Shown: piece by piece, positions 9,386 to 22,310 of the stretch
Numbering within the stretch: position 1 is the first letter of the stretch
How the letters are laid out: every line of letters begins with the position of its first letter
NCBI GenBank assembly: GCA_037834085.1
Contig: JBBMKC010155818.1
Location: 1 to 26,231, forward strand
DNA length: 26,231 nucleotides
Direction: 5' to 3'
Source: Bipalium vagum
Taxonomy: Eukaryota; Platyhelminthes; Tricladida; Geoplanidae
The notes under the pieces: generated by a model
Seen by the model: only the letters and a program-made list of their open reading frames with translations
Database searches by the model: none
What the model was told of the DNA's origin: nothing
Translations under genes and position numbers: made by a program

Positions 9386-9945
9386 CTGGGTGCGTCGTAT
9401 AATCACGGAAGTAAATGCACAAATATAAAAATTAAATTTATGAAGTAAAATTTTATTGAGAATTAGATATGAACATATGTTTTATTACATTATACATACA
9501 TAAAACAATTATTCAAAAAGACCTCCATCAGCATCAATTACGGCCTGAACCCTGGATCTGAATCTAGAGCAAGTCTTGAGAATGTACTCCTGGGATACAT
9601 AGACTTTTTCATCATTTTTTTTCTTCTTGCCGTCCTTTTCGTGCTTTTCTAGGCTTCAAGGCGCTACCATAGTTTGCCAAGTTTGATTTAAATTTTTAGA
9701 TCATTGTTTTTGAGACTTTTAATATATCCATAATCTCATTTACAGATTTTTGGACTTGGAGTAAAACAACTAACGCTTGCCTTTTGTCGTTTATGTTCAT
9801 CTAAAATATGAAATCTATAAAAAAAATTTTAATCAATTATATATCAAATTCCAATCAACACAAAAATATCAACAAATAGGCAGAGCTGTTTTTCTGTTTG
9901 ATTAGGTTTTCTGATTCAAAATAGTCCGCGATTATATTGAAAATT
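9386..9945 (-). mobile_element. Internally deleted Tc1/mariner-type element, about 560 bp
   Basis: The left end is CTGGGTGCGTCGTATAATCA, preceded by TA at 9384-9385. The right end keeps TCCGCGATTATA at about 9925-9936, matching the inner part of the left repeat in reverse complement (TCCGTGATTATA); the outermost bases have decayed, so the right border is approximate. Between them is a transposase gene on the minus strand that has its two ends but not its middle. This is the structure expected of a deletion-derived non-autonomous copy or MITE. Confidence 0.65.
9509..9800 (-). pseudogene. Deleted transposase: N-terminus joined to C-terminus
   Basis: Starting at an ATG whose first base is 9800, the minus strand reads MNINDKRQALVVLLQVQKSV and then NEIMDILKVSKTMI, a helix-turn-helix of the type that binds the terminal repeats in ITm transposases. 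SALKPRKARKGRQEEKK follows, the usual basic linker before the catalytic domain. The whole catalytic DDE domain is missing. The frame then changes to YILKTCSRFRSRVQAVIDAD and GGLFE with a stop at 9509-9511, the typical C-terminal tail (..CK.FR.R....I.A.GGH.E) of this lineage. A full-length protein would be about 340 residues; about 97 codons remain, with in-frame stops. It might bind DNA at most and cannot catalyse transposition. Confidence 0.75.
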
Positions 9946-12900
9946 AAACATTTATTCAAGACATTTTACAAACCTCCAATTTACTGTTTCTTTGGAATTA
10001 TCTCTAAGGTTGTATCAATGTTCAACTTTGTGATTTGAACTATTATCATAAACACGTAATTAAAATAATTAGACAAAACATATTTCAACACCATTCCAAG
10101 AATAAAATAGTGCAGAGTTAAAATCAAAGCTTTTTGTAGAAACTTTGATTAAATAATAAATAAAATTTTAAATAATCGATTAAATAAAATTTTTTCTGAT
10201 TATATATTGATATATAAAAATAGAAAATAATTTTTACTAAAATCATTAATTTTTCCAAATAATGTCTTCTTCGTAAGCTAGATCAATATACATATGTTAA
10301 CAAAATAATTTTAAAAAATTAAGGATATAATAAATAATTTCAGTTCTATTCCTGCTATTAATTAAATTTAGGCTACAGGCTTTATAGCGCATTCTTCAAA
10401 ATTGAATTAAAAATATTTTCCGATTATTACAAACCGTTTAAATTGTTAATTATAATTAATATTTGTTTTAATACTGCCTTTAATATTTGACAAGATAAAC
10501 ACTATTTCATTCTACAATCGCTCGTCATCATTCGCAAATACTCGGTGTTTCCCCTTTTTTGAATTTTACTTTAACATTTAAACAGGAAAAAATTAAATAA
10601 ATTTCATTTGAAAACTAATTTATATTAATATATAATATATTATAGAAGAACATAAAATAGTAATTAATTAATAAAAGCAGGCGAATGCAAAACAATGTTT
10701 AGTAAAATATAATTTTAATAATTTGCTTGGAGAAATAAGAATCGAAAACCTATGCTGATATAATTAGAATTGCAAAATCAAAGGAGAAATTAAAAGAAAG
10801 ATTCAACTGGAGTAGACAAAATTCACTCATTAAAATGCATGGAAATTGTAAGAAATGAAAACGATATTGATAAGTGTAAAGGAGAAAAATGAAACAAGAT
10901 ATTAATATAAATTCATAATCTGCAGAACTTTCCTTATTGATGGATCAATTGGATAAAGGAAATAGTGCAGTTCCGTTCTAAGAAACAAGTGTCTAATTTT
11001 TATCTTTTGTTCCCCATGGATTGTTTCATTGTCAAAGTTAGATTATTAGGTTTATTTGAGCTATTCATCTCTAGAAATGAACGGGAATAGATATTAGTCG
11101 AGGCTTAAGTGCCCAGCAATTTAAATGCATTCATTTAAAATATAAATGAATGAAAGTAACAAAAATTGTAAATATTGACTATTTTTTATAAAAATTATTT
11201 GAAACAATTTACACTGACTTTTAGAATAATTCACCATCGATCTACATTAAAAGTATTACTTTATATTTTTTTCTGCGTTTTATAAAAAATTTTGTCAAGT
11301 CTTTCATGAAAAATATTTGGTTTGAAAAATTAAAATTAAATTTTACAATACTATAAAATAATGGGATAAAAAGTTTTCAAAAATCATTGTCATAAAATTG
11401 AAATGAAATATTTCTTAGCTAATGAAACTTGTAAATAAAAGAATATTATCAATAATAAATTGTGAATTCATCAAGTTATTTATTTAAATTAATTATATAA
11501 TCATCATTTTAAAAATTTGAAAAATCATCACTTTTAATATAGTCAGAAAAGGTTAAGATTTAATTATGCGATTTTAGTTTTAAAGGGAATATATTTTTAT
11601 ATGAAAAAAAAATCATTCCGAAGAGAATTGCGATACGCAAGTGAAGATCTCAAAATATCTGTTCATTAAATATCGGAACTATTAAGGATTGTGTATATTA
11701 AAATTATGAAATTGAAAATTCTCAAAACTTGTCTTAATATTTCTCTTTGTTTTTATATAAACTTTCTTTGTTGAGAAATTTAAAAATTATCAATATAATA
11801 ATTTATTATCAGCTTTAAATCGACTCTTAAAAAATTGATTTTTTATTAGTGTTTTCCAATAAAGGGCCAGAAACATATAATAAATGTTTTAAGTGAAGAC
11901 ATCTGATTTTCACAATTCAAAATGATCAAGCCTATGACGTTCCTGATTATAAACTCATTTGAAAAGTTAATTTTTACAGTCAAAACTTAATATTTTTTAC
12001 ATTAATCAGGAATACAGAAGACTTTTATATCAAAGATAAGTGATTAATATAAAAATATTATCGAATAAATTAACAATTTTTTTATTTATTTTTATTTTCT
12101 ATTACTCCATATTTAAATGTTAGGGTAAAATATAATTGTTTTAATATACTAAAAACGAAAATACTAATAAGTTTGTATAATAATTTTTAAAAATTGTTTA
12201 ACAATAATTCATTATTAAGTTATATTTCTTATTTTTCTAAATAATTTTAGAAAATTTCTCGTTAATAATTAATCCAATTTTCCTGTAAAATATTGATGAG
12301 GCAAATAAGTAATATGAAATCTTAAATTAATAAATTTAATTATTTATAGGAATTAATAACTTGAGATGGACACTAAAACTCCTATAATATCAATTACAAT
12401 GATACTGACGATAGGTTTAGAAAAAATCAAATCTTGATTAATTATACTTAAGAAAGATCCACATAAATGACACTACTCTTTACAGACTGCTTTCTGGCAT
12501 TTTTAGTTAAATCTGTCTGTTAGAATGCTTTTATTTATATTTAAGTATTTGTTTGAATTACTTATTTAAAAATTTATCTTATTTTAACAATTGAGATTGT
12601 GAAATTTTGAGACACCGTTCATAATTTAATTTAGAAAAATAATAATTATTTTTTACATAGTTTTACAGCAGCAATTTTGGAGACATAGCTATTTTTCTCG
12701 AGGAAATTATTACTTCCACTTGAAGCATACTGCTCCTTACTTATAAATTAGATTTATAAACGAATGAATAATTTCAATATTTTTGTAATTAATTGATAAA
12801 TAATAATAATAAACAAAATAATAATTATCTTTTTTCAAAATAATGATCAGAAAAAGTTGTAATGTTAACAAGAATTAATAAAGACACATTTATGATTTTA

Positions 12901-14315
12901 CAAATATCATATTAAAAAACAATAAAATATTTATGACCAGCTATGTTACAATTTGGATCGAAGGATTGTTTTACCATGTAACAATAAAAGAACAATTTAA
13001 AGTCGTTCATATGCATTGGTGTTTATTACAATAGAGTCATGCTTAATGTAACTGAGTAAAAATAAAATTGTGAGCTCACTTGGATTCTCGTTTTGTTAAT
13101 TGGAACCACACCTTTAACAAATCATCCAAACTGCCAAACTCTGAGTAAATAATTTTCTGTCAGTTCAATATAGGTAAATCATTTGGTGGAATTTTCAGTT
13201 GATTTATTTTATTGTTACAGTCAATCATTGATTTTCATTCATAATTGGAAAAGTAGAAACATGTTCATGGCGACAATAATCCTTTACATGTACATAATAT
13301 ATCAACAAGCAATCATTTAGATCAATATTTTCTTCAATAAGTCACTATATAACCTGAGTATAATTGAAAACATTACCATATATATATGAGTAAGTGTAGT
13401 AAATAAAAAACTATTATATAAGAAATTGATTATTTTGATAATGACACTTGTTGTATGATAGTGGGTGCTGATTCAATAGGAAAACTATATTTAACAATAT
13501 CAATTTTTCTCAAATCACAAAAAAAAACTTTGCAAAAATTCATTTTATCAGTAGAAACAAAATAAGGAATCGAAGGTTGAAACATGTAAATTAAGAAAAA
13601 AAATGATATAATTGGTAAAGAAAGCAAGCAAAAAATTTCTTCTGAATGGTAATTGAAAATATATTTATACATATTTATTAAAGAAAAAATCGCGTAGACT
13701 TCATTTTATTTATATTTATTTAATTCTAATTTTTCTCTCCAGAGATCAGTTAACATCCATTTACATGAAAATTTCTTCCTATCTATCTATATGGAAAAAT
13801 TTGATCATTCGACTTTGTCGATCATCGTAAATAATATCAATTATTCTTTTATATTTATATCAATAATAAAAAATATAAATTAATAAATTAATAATTTGAT
13901 AATATCATTTACATGTGTAATTAAAGAGTAAAGAATATATTTATAATATCAAAATATATTTTTGATTGGCTGTGAATAAAAATAAATTTCTTAAATGGGT
14001 TCAACAAATTTATGAAATTCTAATTAATTTAATTAGAAGAATACAATGATGCTGTTGATGTTTTAATTACCAGATCTTTAACATTGAAGTATCCTTTCAG
14101 TTCAATGAAGAAAAATAATTAAAATATAAAAGTCCCTCATCAGTGTTTAAATCGAAATATATTCTTAATGTAGCATACAAGAATCTTTGTTACCCAGTAA
14201 AACTGGTATTTCCTATAATTTAAGAAACATTATCTCAGAAAATAATAGTCTGTTAGGCTTAGTTCCAGATTTTTTTGGGAACAAGCATCAAATATATTTT
14301 TAATGAAATAAATCA
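9946..14315. other. AT-rich intergenic filler, no gene seen
   Basis: This is 4.4 kb without a recognisable gene, RNA or transposon end. Slightly GC-richer patches lie at about 10920-11120 and 12940-13160 but give no motif on either strand. A minus-strand open frame at 13430-13672 (80 codons) is rich in Phe, Ile, Ser and Tyr and looks like chance. Confidence 0.45.
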
Positions 14316-15865
14316 CAATGGAGTTCGGATAATCCAGATCATCGGGGACCGTAGGTTTTGCTCCGGATTACCTGTTATCAGGATTAACGGAATCATGATA
14401 ACACACAGATTGAACAATGACCAAATAGTTATTGAAAATATATTTAATAAAATTTTAAATTCTTTGAAAATATGGCGTAATTTTCATTTCCTTTGATGTT
14501 TTAATAATTTCATTTGTTATCTTCATCATTACAATTTTGTAAATATTCTTCATTAACATGTGCTCTAATTATGTAGAAATATTACAGTCTTAAATTCAGA
14601 AAAATATCATTTTTTCTTCAATATCATCACTTATTTTTACTCCACTAAGAACGAAAACGATTTCAGAGACAGTAACATCTGGAATTGTTAGAATATCAGA
14701 ATTGACATTTAAAAAATTTCTAATAAGTTTTAAATGTTATTTTAATTCTTCAAACGATTGTTTCAACATACTCCTCATGTGCATCTTGAATATACTATCG
14801 ATTTATTATCATGAATTAGCGTTTTGGTTGTTGAATTTTTCGACAAAGAATTTTCATCATTATGCTGTGAAGTTATCTGAGAATAAGCTTTACATAGATG
14901 TAGAATGAGTACGATCTTTCTTTACTGCTTTAACATTTGAGAATTCAGTTGTATCAAATATATAATAAATATTTCGACAGTAATCCACGTTTTATTTATT
15001 AAATTGATAATCAATATAGAATCTTGTAATTTTTTGAAAGCATCACACTTTTCTAAATTTTCCAACAACCAAAATTGAATGCTTTTCATTAGACATGCTT
15101 TCAGTAACCAGAGGTATGATTCTCTCTTTTGATTTCTTATCACCACGAATCTTTTCTTTCTTAAATGATGAAGTTTTATCAAGAGTAGGTAGCCAAAAAG
15201 CTCAAAAGTTTCCTCATATTTACGTAAAATAAAAAATAGTGTGTCGTATTTTTCCACGTATCTACAACTGCAGACATTATAGAGTAACTTTCTTCACATA
15301 AAATTTTGGATGTAATTAATCGATGAATCAAATTCATATCTATTTTTTCCTATTTCGCTTAATTCTTTGGCAAATATTTTCCCCCTTTTTTTTTAACAGT
15401 TTCCCATTTATACTTATATCTCGTTTAGAATTTTCCATTCCAGAAAACCATAGGTAAACGGCATTTTTCTTCAACTGTTATTGAGAATATTTGATTTTAT
15501 ATAAAGGACCAAATAAACCATCCCCCTGTAGGAAATGCTTAATGTTTACGCGATTTATTGCCATAGTTAAGATCCTTCAAACTCATTGGTTTCATATGAT
15601 ATTTTGAAGCAATGCTCTTATAATTTTTATAATTACATTTTTTTATAATGAAAAACAATACTTTCAACATATTGGATAATTTAATATTTACGTGTCAAAG
15701 ATATATTGTATTTCTCTGATAGTATGATAAATATCTTTTCAATTAATATATTAAAATATATTTAATATTTTACTTTCTAAACAACCTAATAATAAAATCC
15801 TGTGACAAATATCAGCTTTTGAAAATATGCGGATTAGGCAAATCCGAATTAGCCGGTCTCCACTT
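14316..15865 (-). mobile_element. Decayed pogo/Jerky-type (CENP-B-like) DNA transposon, about 1.55 kb
   Basis: The left border reads CAATGGAGTTCGGATAATCC at 14316 on the plus strand. The right border, read on the minus strand from about 15864, begins AGTGGAGACCGGCTAATTCG and continues with GGATTTGCCTAATCCG. Both resemble the CAGTGGAG...CGGATAATCC ends common in Jerky/Tigger-type pogo elements, and subterminal CGGATTA/TAATCC motifs repeat near both ends. TA follows the right end at 15866-15867; the left flank has changed to CA. The transposase lies on the minus strand in the order expected (HTH, CENP-B, DDE, acidic tail). The element is old, with many stops and frame changes. Confidence 0.72.
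14600..15640 (-). pseudogene. pogo/Jerky transposase (CENP-B HTH plus DDE_1), decayed
   Basis: Four blocks can be read on the minus strand. (1) Near 15620-15540, KSIASKYHMKPMSLKDLNYG resembles the N-terminal HTH (IA..YGI..STV.DI.K). (2) Near 15465-15305, AVYLWFSGMENSKRDISING, KLLKKKG and KIFAKELSEIGKNRYEFDSS match the CENP-B DNA-binding fold (W....R....ISG..L..KA..FA..L...FKAS.GWL..F). (3) Inside the 111-codon open frame 14922-15257, KRESYLWLLKAC, LENLEKCDAFKKL and INKTWITVEIF match the DDE_1 stretch (K.R.T.MAC..., IGK...PRCFKN..., ...AWMT.EIF). (4) DVTVSEIVFVLSG then ISDDIEEK at about 14683-14607 matches the acidic tail. The catalytic Asp residues are not recognisable. The enzyme would have been about 500 residues; it is inactive now. 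Confidence 0.72.
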
Positions 15866-15867
15866 TA

Positions 15868-18800
15868 TAAAACAATATTGAAATAAAAATTAACAACGTA
15901 AACTTTTCGATCCTTATTCAGCTCAACCTTGAAGATCTTTATAAAAAAGCGATCAATTTTATATTTCCAATCTTTTTGTATGTCAACTAGTATAAAGAAA
16001 TTTATGGTATTTTTTAAGGATTTAATTTTTGATTTATGAAATTATGACCATTCCAATCTTGAAAAGGAAATCAAAAACGATTAACCAAACATATTCATGA
16101 AATTTGCACTCGCTTTATCCTGGGTCCTAGAAATGAGAGATATGAGCCTATTTCGAAAAAAGAACTAATCGTGAGAAACAATTGCTCAACAATAAGACAA
16201 ATTCATATTTATTACTTAGTAAACCCGCTACTAAATTCACCATAATTATTATTTACCATGAAACAGTGATGTCAGTTTGAAAAAAAGTTTCTAAAAAGAT
16301 AATAATAAATTCCTATTTTCCACCAATTACCATATCATCACAAATGACAGGAGGAAGCAAGTTAATGAGTCTTCAATTTTATATATTGATATTTTTTAGA
16401 AGCACAAAGAAAGATCCATTAAAAAATTAAATTTTAATTTTATTTGTAATAATTATTACTATTATTTAGATAATTGGCAGTAGAAAGAGACACTTCTCAA
16501 AATTCAATGTTAACACATGACTGTGGAAATTTCCTTTTAAAATGAAGCTAAAAAATCCAAACAAATATAAATTTCACAGTTGAAGTATTTATAAGCAATA
16601 CTCTGGAGTGAAAAACTTCTGTAATTAAATTTTCCATGAAATATAATTGAATTTCTAAAATTATAGAGAAAATCGGGAACAAAACGTTCAAATATAAAAA
16701 TTATGGTTGCAATGTTCCACATCTCTGAGTTTTAATAAAAACAAAATTAATTCGAGATCTATAAACATTTTTACTACTAAGTATTGATTTTTTAAAAAAT
16801 ATTATTATTACATCTAATTATTATATTGAGATTTAGATTAATCACATTAATTCCCGATCATTAATTCACTTTGATCAATTCTCATCAATAAAAATTTATA
16901 AAAAAAACCAATTTTTTACTAATTAAATAAAAATTGATAAATAATTTAAACATTAATAAAACAATTTTCGGTGGATAAATTGTTTTACCAGAACTGGGGG
17001 TAGCTCATTTTTACAGAAATAAAAAGTTAATTTTAATAATTTTTTCGAAAAAAATGTTTATGACATTCGATAAATTGAAATTAATCAAAATGTGTTTATT
17101 ATTTTATTAAAAATTATTGTCTGGACCCAGTCAATGAATCGTTTCAGTTAGATTTCAGTTTGTTTTCCACTGTAAAGGAATATTGAGATTCATTCATTAG
17201 ACAAAAATCAATGAAACCGTTTTGATAAGAATGATTTCATTTTCTAAAATATAAAAATAATTGGCCTACTTTCTTTTGATGATTAAAGACATTACGTCTC
17301 TAATAATGTTCTTACACAATAATTAGTGAATCCATTTAGCTTAATTGTTAAAAATTGTTGGAAATTAATTATTTAAAATATTTAATTTGATTGTATGGTC
17401 TCATTTTCAACGTAATGCAAACATTGTTCTGGCACGTATCTCATTGAAATGTGATGGAAATGTGATACCAAATTCATAAGGATAAAATTTCATAATTCGA
17501 TATTCTCTGCCGCGATGATTTGTATAATATTTCTTCTTTCGTTTCCAATTTTTTGAATTTATCAATTACCAAGATTTTATTATTTGACATTTTTAAAAGA
17601 AATTGTTTTTTATTTTACAAATTTTAAGAAATTGGATTATAATTCTTTGTCCAGTTAAGTGACAAAAGTTCATTGAAAGGTTACCATGAACATCATTGAC
17701 AAATCAGAACAGCATCATCTGTATTTTATATAGGTTTACTAATTTTGAAACTTATCCAACCGACCAAGCACCACTTTCTTTATATCAGGAAAAAACCATC
17801 CTACATTAAAAAAATATTGTTCCTTATTTCTATAACTTTGAAATCAATTTTAGATTAGGATAGGTAACTGGAACATCCTACACTGAAAATAATTTTTATG
17901 TTCTGTCAATTTTAATTGAAAAGGGTTGAAATTCAACAAAATAACAGTATTGTTTTAACACATTTCTTGGAATTAAATCAGCAAAAAACTTTAAAAGATA
18001 TACGCTTATGACAGATAAAACATCGGATTGATATTACAACTTTAACTACGTATAACTATAAAATACGAATACCAGATCAAACTTTTGCAGAGGCTCAATA
18101 AAATGTAACCCAAAAACAACAATTTTTATTTTTATTTAATTAATAATTACATTTTAACAACTGTAATAGCAACAATACTTAAGATCTATGTAGCTTTAAT
18201 AATTTGAAAACCAATTAGTTTTTTGCTCTTGTTCAATTTCAATATTATTGATGGAACTCTTTGAGGCATTGTGGAATTAAAGGTATCTTACTTTTTTTAT
18301 TATTTAGGATTTATGATGGCTTATTTTTAAAACCAATTCAAAAAAATGAAACTGAACTGCAACCATCCAAAATTGTTATCTCGTTGATATTTTGTTACAA
18401 GCGCATAAACATGTGCATGTGCCTCAATGTAATAAAAGAATAACAATAGTAAACTTTTAAAAATTTTTAGAATAAGACTGCAATAATAATAACCAAAAAA
18501 TATTCCTCCATTTATACTAAGAAGAGAATATAATTAATAATGCATAAACAAGGAATATCGCAAATGGATCAAATTAATTATATAAGAAATATTTCTAAAA
18601 ATATAAGCTAACAAAATAATCAAAACACTTATTTTAATTTATCAAATTAATTAAAAATCAATTTTAACATTTTCATTTTTTTCGTCGAAAAGATGAAAAA
18701 TAATATTTAATTTAATCAATAAATATAAAAAAATGTATAAATTCGTATATATCTTAATTAGAAATGAGACCTTAATTAATCCTTCTTTAATTTTATTGAA

Positions 18801-21583
18801 TTATATAAACAATAGAGTAGAATTGAAATTTAGGAACAATAAAGAAAAAAGAAATAAGAAAAAAACATTCGAGAAGAAATATATAATAACATTCAATTTT
18901 CAAAATTAATGTCTTAAAATACAATGGATTACGCGTAAAATTGAAAACAATTAACAAAATTAAATGAAAATAATTTAATAATTAGTTACATATTATAAGG
19001 AGATCAAATGTGGCTATTAAAATACACACGGTTATATATTTAATAATTATCAATTATTAATTAACAAGATAATTGATTTAAAAACAAGCTTGGTGGGATA
19101 ATTTTTATTATTCAAAATTAAGAGTCTAGATAAAGGAAACTATCTCATATTCTTAGCATCCAGATAATATCCGAAAAGCCTATACCGAGGTATAACAGAT
19201 TCAAGTTTAATATATACATAAAATGGTTACAAAACAGATGAACAGTTTTATAAGAAACTATTTTAATTATGTAAAACAAATGTTATTGATTTTCTTTAAG
19301 AATCACCGTTTCTTCTTATAGTAACGCAGTATATCAACTGTTACAAGAAAATATTCTAACTTTTTGATAATCATTATTATTTAGTTTGATTTTATTTGTA
19401 AATAGAAATAAGAAATGTTACATGGTTATCTATATACTTTCCAACGATTTATCACAAGTCTCTTAACTTTATTAAAAAAATATTAATATTATTAAAATAT
19501 ACCAGAAGAAAAGAATTTCGACTTTCATTATTTCCATTTAAGCATTCAATCCACTCATCAGGACTTAATATAATTATATTTGCCGAACTTTTCTAAGGAC
19601 ATTATTTATTTATGAACTCACCAATCAGATAATATATTTGACATTTAAACAAATAAATGTTATTTCGGATTAATTTTCGAATTGTATCTAAATAACGATA
19701 TAATGACCCACTTTAAATTTTCAGATCTCTTTCTTTATTTATAATAAAAAACCAAATTTTTCACTTTTAAGAATGGAAATTTTGAATATATGTGACGCAA
19801 GTTTATATTATTCTTCAATCACCACAAATTGAAAAAGAAATTAAATGCTAGAAAAATTATTTACAATAGCCGAGTAATGTACTGAATTTTCCCTGAAAAC
19901 TGAAACTTGTTTTTACATCACACTTAATTGTAAATAAATAATTAGGCAAAAAATCTTAGTTGTTGATGTGAAGCATTTTTGCAGGTCAGATAAAACAAAT
20001 GAAAAATCAAAAGGGGGGAACAACTTACATCATGCTGATATAGCCCTAATACCATCAGTGTAATTCAGAGAATATAATTCATTTGCATATGAAATTTTAT
20101 TTTGATATTTTTAATCTTAGAATTAAATATATTAATGTATTGATAAATTGATTGAGTCACTTTTGCTGACATTCAGTAAAAGATTAATTATAAAAAATTA
20201 TTATCAAAATTATCAAATATAATTTTTATAAATAACTAATCTTTTATTACAACAATGAAAGAAAAACAAAACCTCGATTATATTCAATGATAAAACACTT
20301 AAATAATACAAAAATCATTTAAAAATAAATAATAATTCTTTCCCAAATTTCTTTTAAAATTATCATCAAAATTTCATTGTCAAATTTTATAAACTGACTA
20401 ATAATGATGGACATTATATAAAACCCTACTTGATGTTTACTATAAAATTCCAATAAAAAATAATTTTAAAGTTTACTTTTCTTATAGACTTTCCTTTATT
20501 TTATTGATTTTTAATTACGATACTCCTGTTTACTATTGCCAGTGAGTTTCCTGTGTTTGTAAATTGTATTCAATGATATTCTCTATAATTCTTACATTGT
20601 TTACACCTAGAGCATTCATGAATGTTAAATAAATTCAGTTTATACTGTCGGTGATTCAATTGTCATTTTTCATAATGATGCTGTGACAAGCCGATGTTTC
20701 GTCTCACTGTGCCTTATGATTAAAATAAAATTGTAACGTTTATATTCTGGGAGCTGTGAATTAATGAAAAATATAAATATCCCATCATTCAAGCTTGCTG
20801 AATTTCATATTTTGACGGAACAAAATTTATTATCAGTAGTATGATAACAATAATTAATGACACTATCTAATTAACTTATTTAATAAATTAAAATTTTTAA
20901 AAATCATTATTATTATCGATTATATTTTTTTATTATTATTTATTTTATTATTATTATTATGGTGAAAACACACTAGAATTCTGTTGGGAAATAAATTGTC
21001 ATTTTTCCTATAGATATAAAATCAATTGTGTAGACAATATGACAGAACATCTGTCATTTGCAAATGTTTACATTTAAGCATAATAATTAAGTTGAAAAAT
21101 GTTGCCATTATAGTAACATCATTGTTCTTGAAGCGATATCAATTTTAATCAATTGCTATATGGAATTACGATTTCATGTCATTTTACCATTAAATAAATA
21201 AGCCCACTTCAATGCTGAATCAACACATGGTTTTCAAGATTTAAAGAGAAAAAATCAAAAACGTTACTGTCGATTAATAGAAAGACATTTAAACAAAAAA
21301 TTATTGTGTTTAATCTTAATGAACAAAACCATTGAGATTCAGTAAATTTTTAACAAAATTCAGGATTGAATATAATATAATTATTTAGGATATAAATAAA
21401 TTTGAATTTCCCTCCAATTATTATTTGTCTTTCTTATTATTTTCAACTATATTTTAAAAATTCTATTATCAGTCCAGGTGTGGCCGCCATGTTAATATCA
21501 ATCGGTTTGTAATCAGAATTAGAAGACATTTTTGAATATATTTTATTAAGTGATATAATAAATAATATTTAAAAAAATTTTCT
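15868..21583. other. AT-rich intergenic filler, no gene seen
   Basis: This is the longest featureless stretch. Open frames at 16537-16722 (minus) and 18261-18443 (plus) have no recognisable motif. A short imperfect direct repeat beginning CATCCTACA occurs near 17796 and 17874. An interrupted (ATT)n tract lies at 20904-20960. A patch near 20685-20760 is a little GC-richer, without known content. Confidence 0.45.
20904..20960. repeat. Interrupted (ATT)n tract
   Basis: ATT/TTA units are broken by a CGATTATATTTTTTT interruption and a TTTT insertion. It is a degenerate microsatellite of the same motif as the pure tract at 22311. Confidence 0.75.
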
Positions 21584-21704
21584 CAGACCTGGAAATTCCT
21601 TTTTTTTTAATAAATTTAAAAATAATTGTATTTTTAAAATTTCATTCATACTTTTAAACAATTAAAATATTTAAAATAAATAATTAAAAAATTCGCCAGG
21701 TCTG
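21584..21704. mobile_element. 121-bp MITE with hAT-like ends
   Basis: The left end is CAGACCTGGAAATT and the right end is the reverse complement of CAGACCTGGCGAATT, so the outer nine bases match exactly and the match continues with a one-base gap. CAGRNCTGG-type termini are characteristic of hAT elements. The interior is AT-only, non-coding and loosely self-complementary, as in a MITE. The flanking 8-mers (AATTTTCT and ATTAGCCT) agree at only four positions, so no clean 8-bp target duplication remains, and the family call is tentative. Confidence 0.6.
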
Positions 21705-22307
21705 ATTAGCCTCCTCATAACTACACTTCTTAAAAATGGTAATACATCAAATCAAAATTAAAAAAATAGAAAAGGTATTTAAAATGATTCTCCGTTGGAA
21801 AATTTGTATGATGTTTGTTGAATTAATAATAAATTTTAAAGTTCATTTTCTTTTTTAATATACTGTCATCCTTTCCGCCTTCACAAATATTAATATATAG
21901 AATAGAACGTCTAGTTGAGAACAATGCAGTGAAGAATATTTTTTTCTATAATTCTAAATATCTTTGATATTGAACTGTAAGTGAAAATAAAACGATATCC
22001 TTTGAACAAGTCAAAACTTCACACTAAAATTATTTTCCTAAATTCAAATGTTGGATATATTTTTATGTTATTATCTTAGGGGATATACTTATCCCTTGTC
22101 TAAGTATTTGATAACATTTTATTTAATTATAAATAAAGATTAAAATTTTTATTAGGAATATCTAAAAAATAAATTCTACAGAGTGTATTTAAAATTATGA
22201 AAAATATAGTTCGTAATATTTGTTAATTTTAATTAAAGAATTTTATTTAATAAAGAACCGATTTAAAAATACTCATATCCTCCATTTTGTTCCATTTATT
22301 ATTTTTA

Positions 22308-22310
<3 letters not shown>
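21705..22310. other. AT-rich spacer, no gene seen
   Basis: This lies between the MITE and the (ATT)n tract. No motif was recognised. Confidence 0.5.

Noticed and set aside
13430-13672. Minus-strand 80-codon frame
   Set aside because: Its translation is Phe/Ile/Ser/Tyr-rich, as expected by chance at this base composition, and shows no domain or splice context.
14275-14496. Plus-strand 73-codon frame
   Set aside because: It covers the terminal repeat of the pogo/Jerky-type element, whose gene is on the other strand.
14702-14908. Plus-strand 68-codon frame
   Set aside because: It is antisense to the C-terminal part of the decayed pogo transposase and has a low-complexity Phe/Asn/Ile translation.
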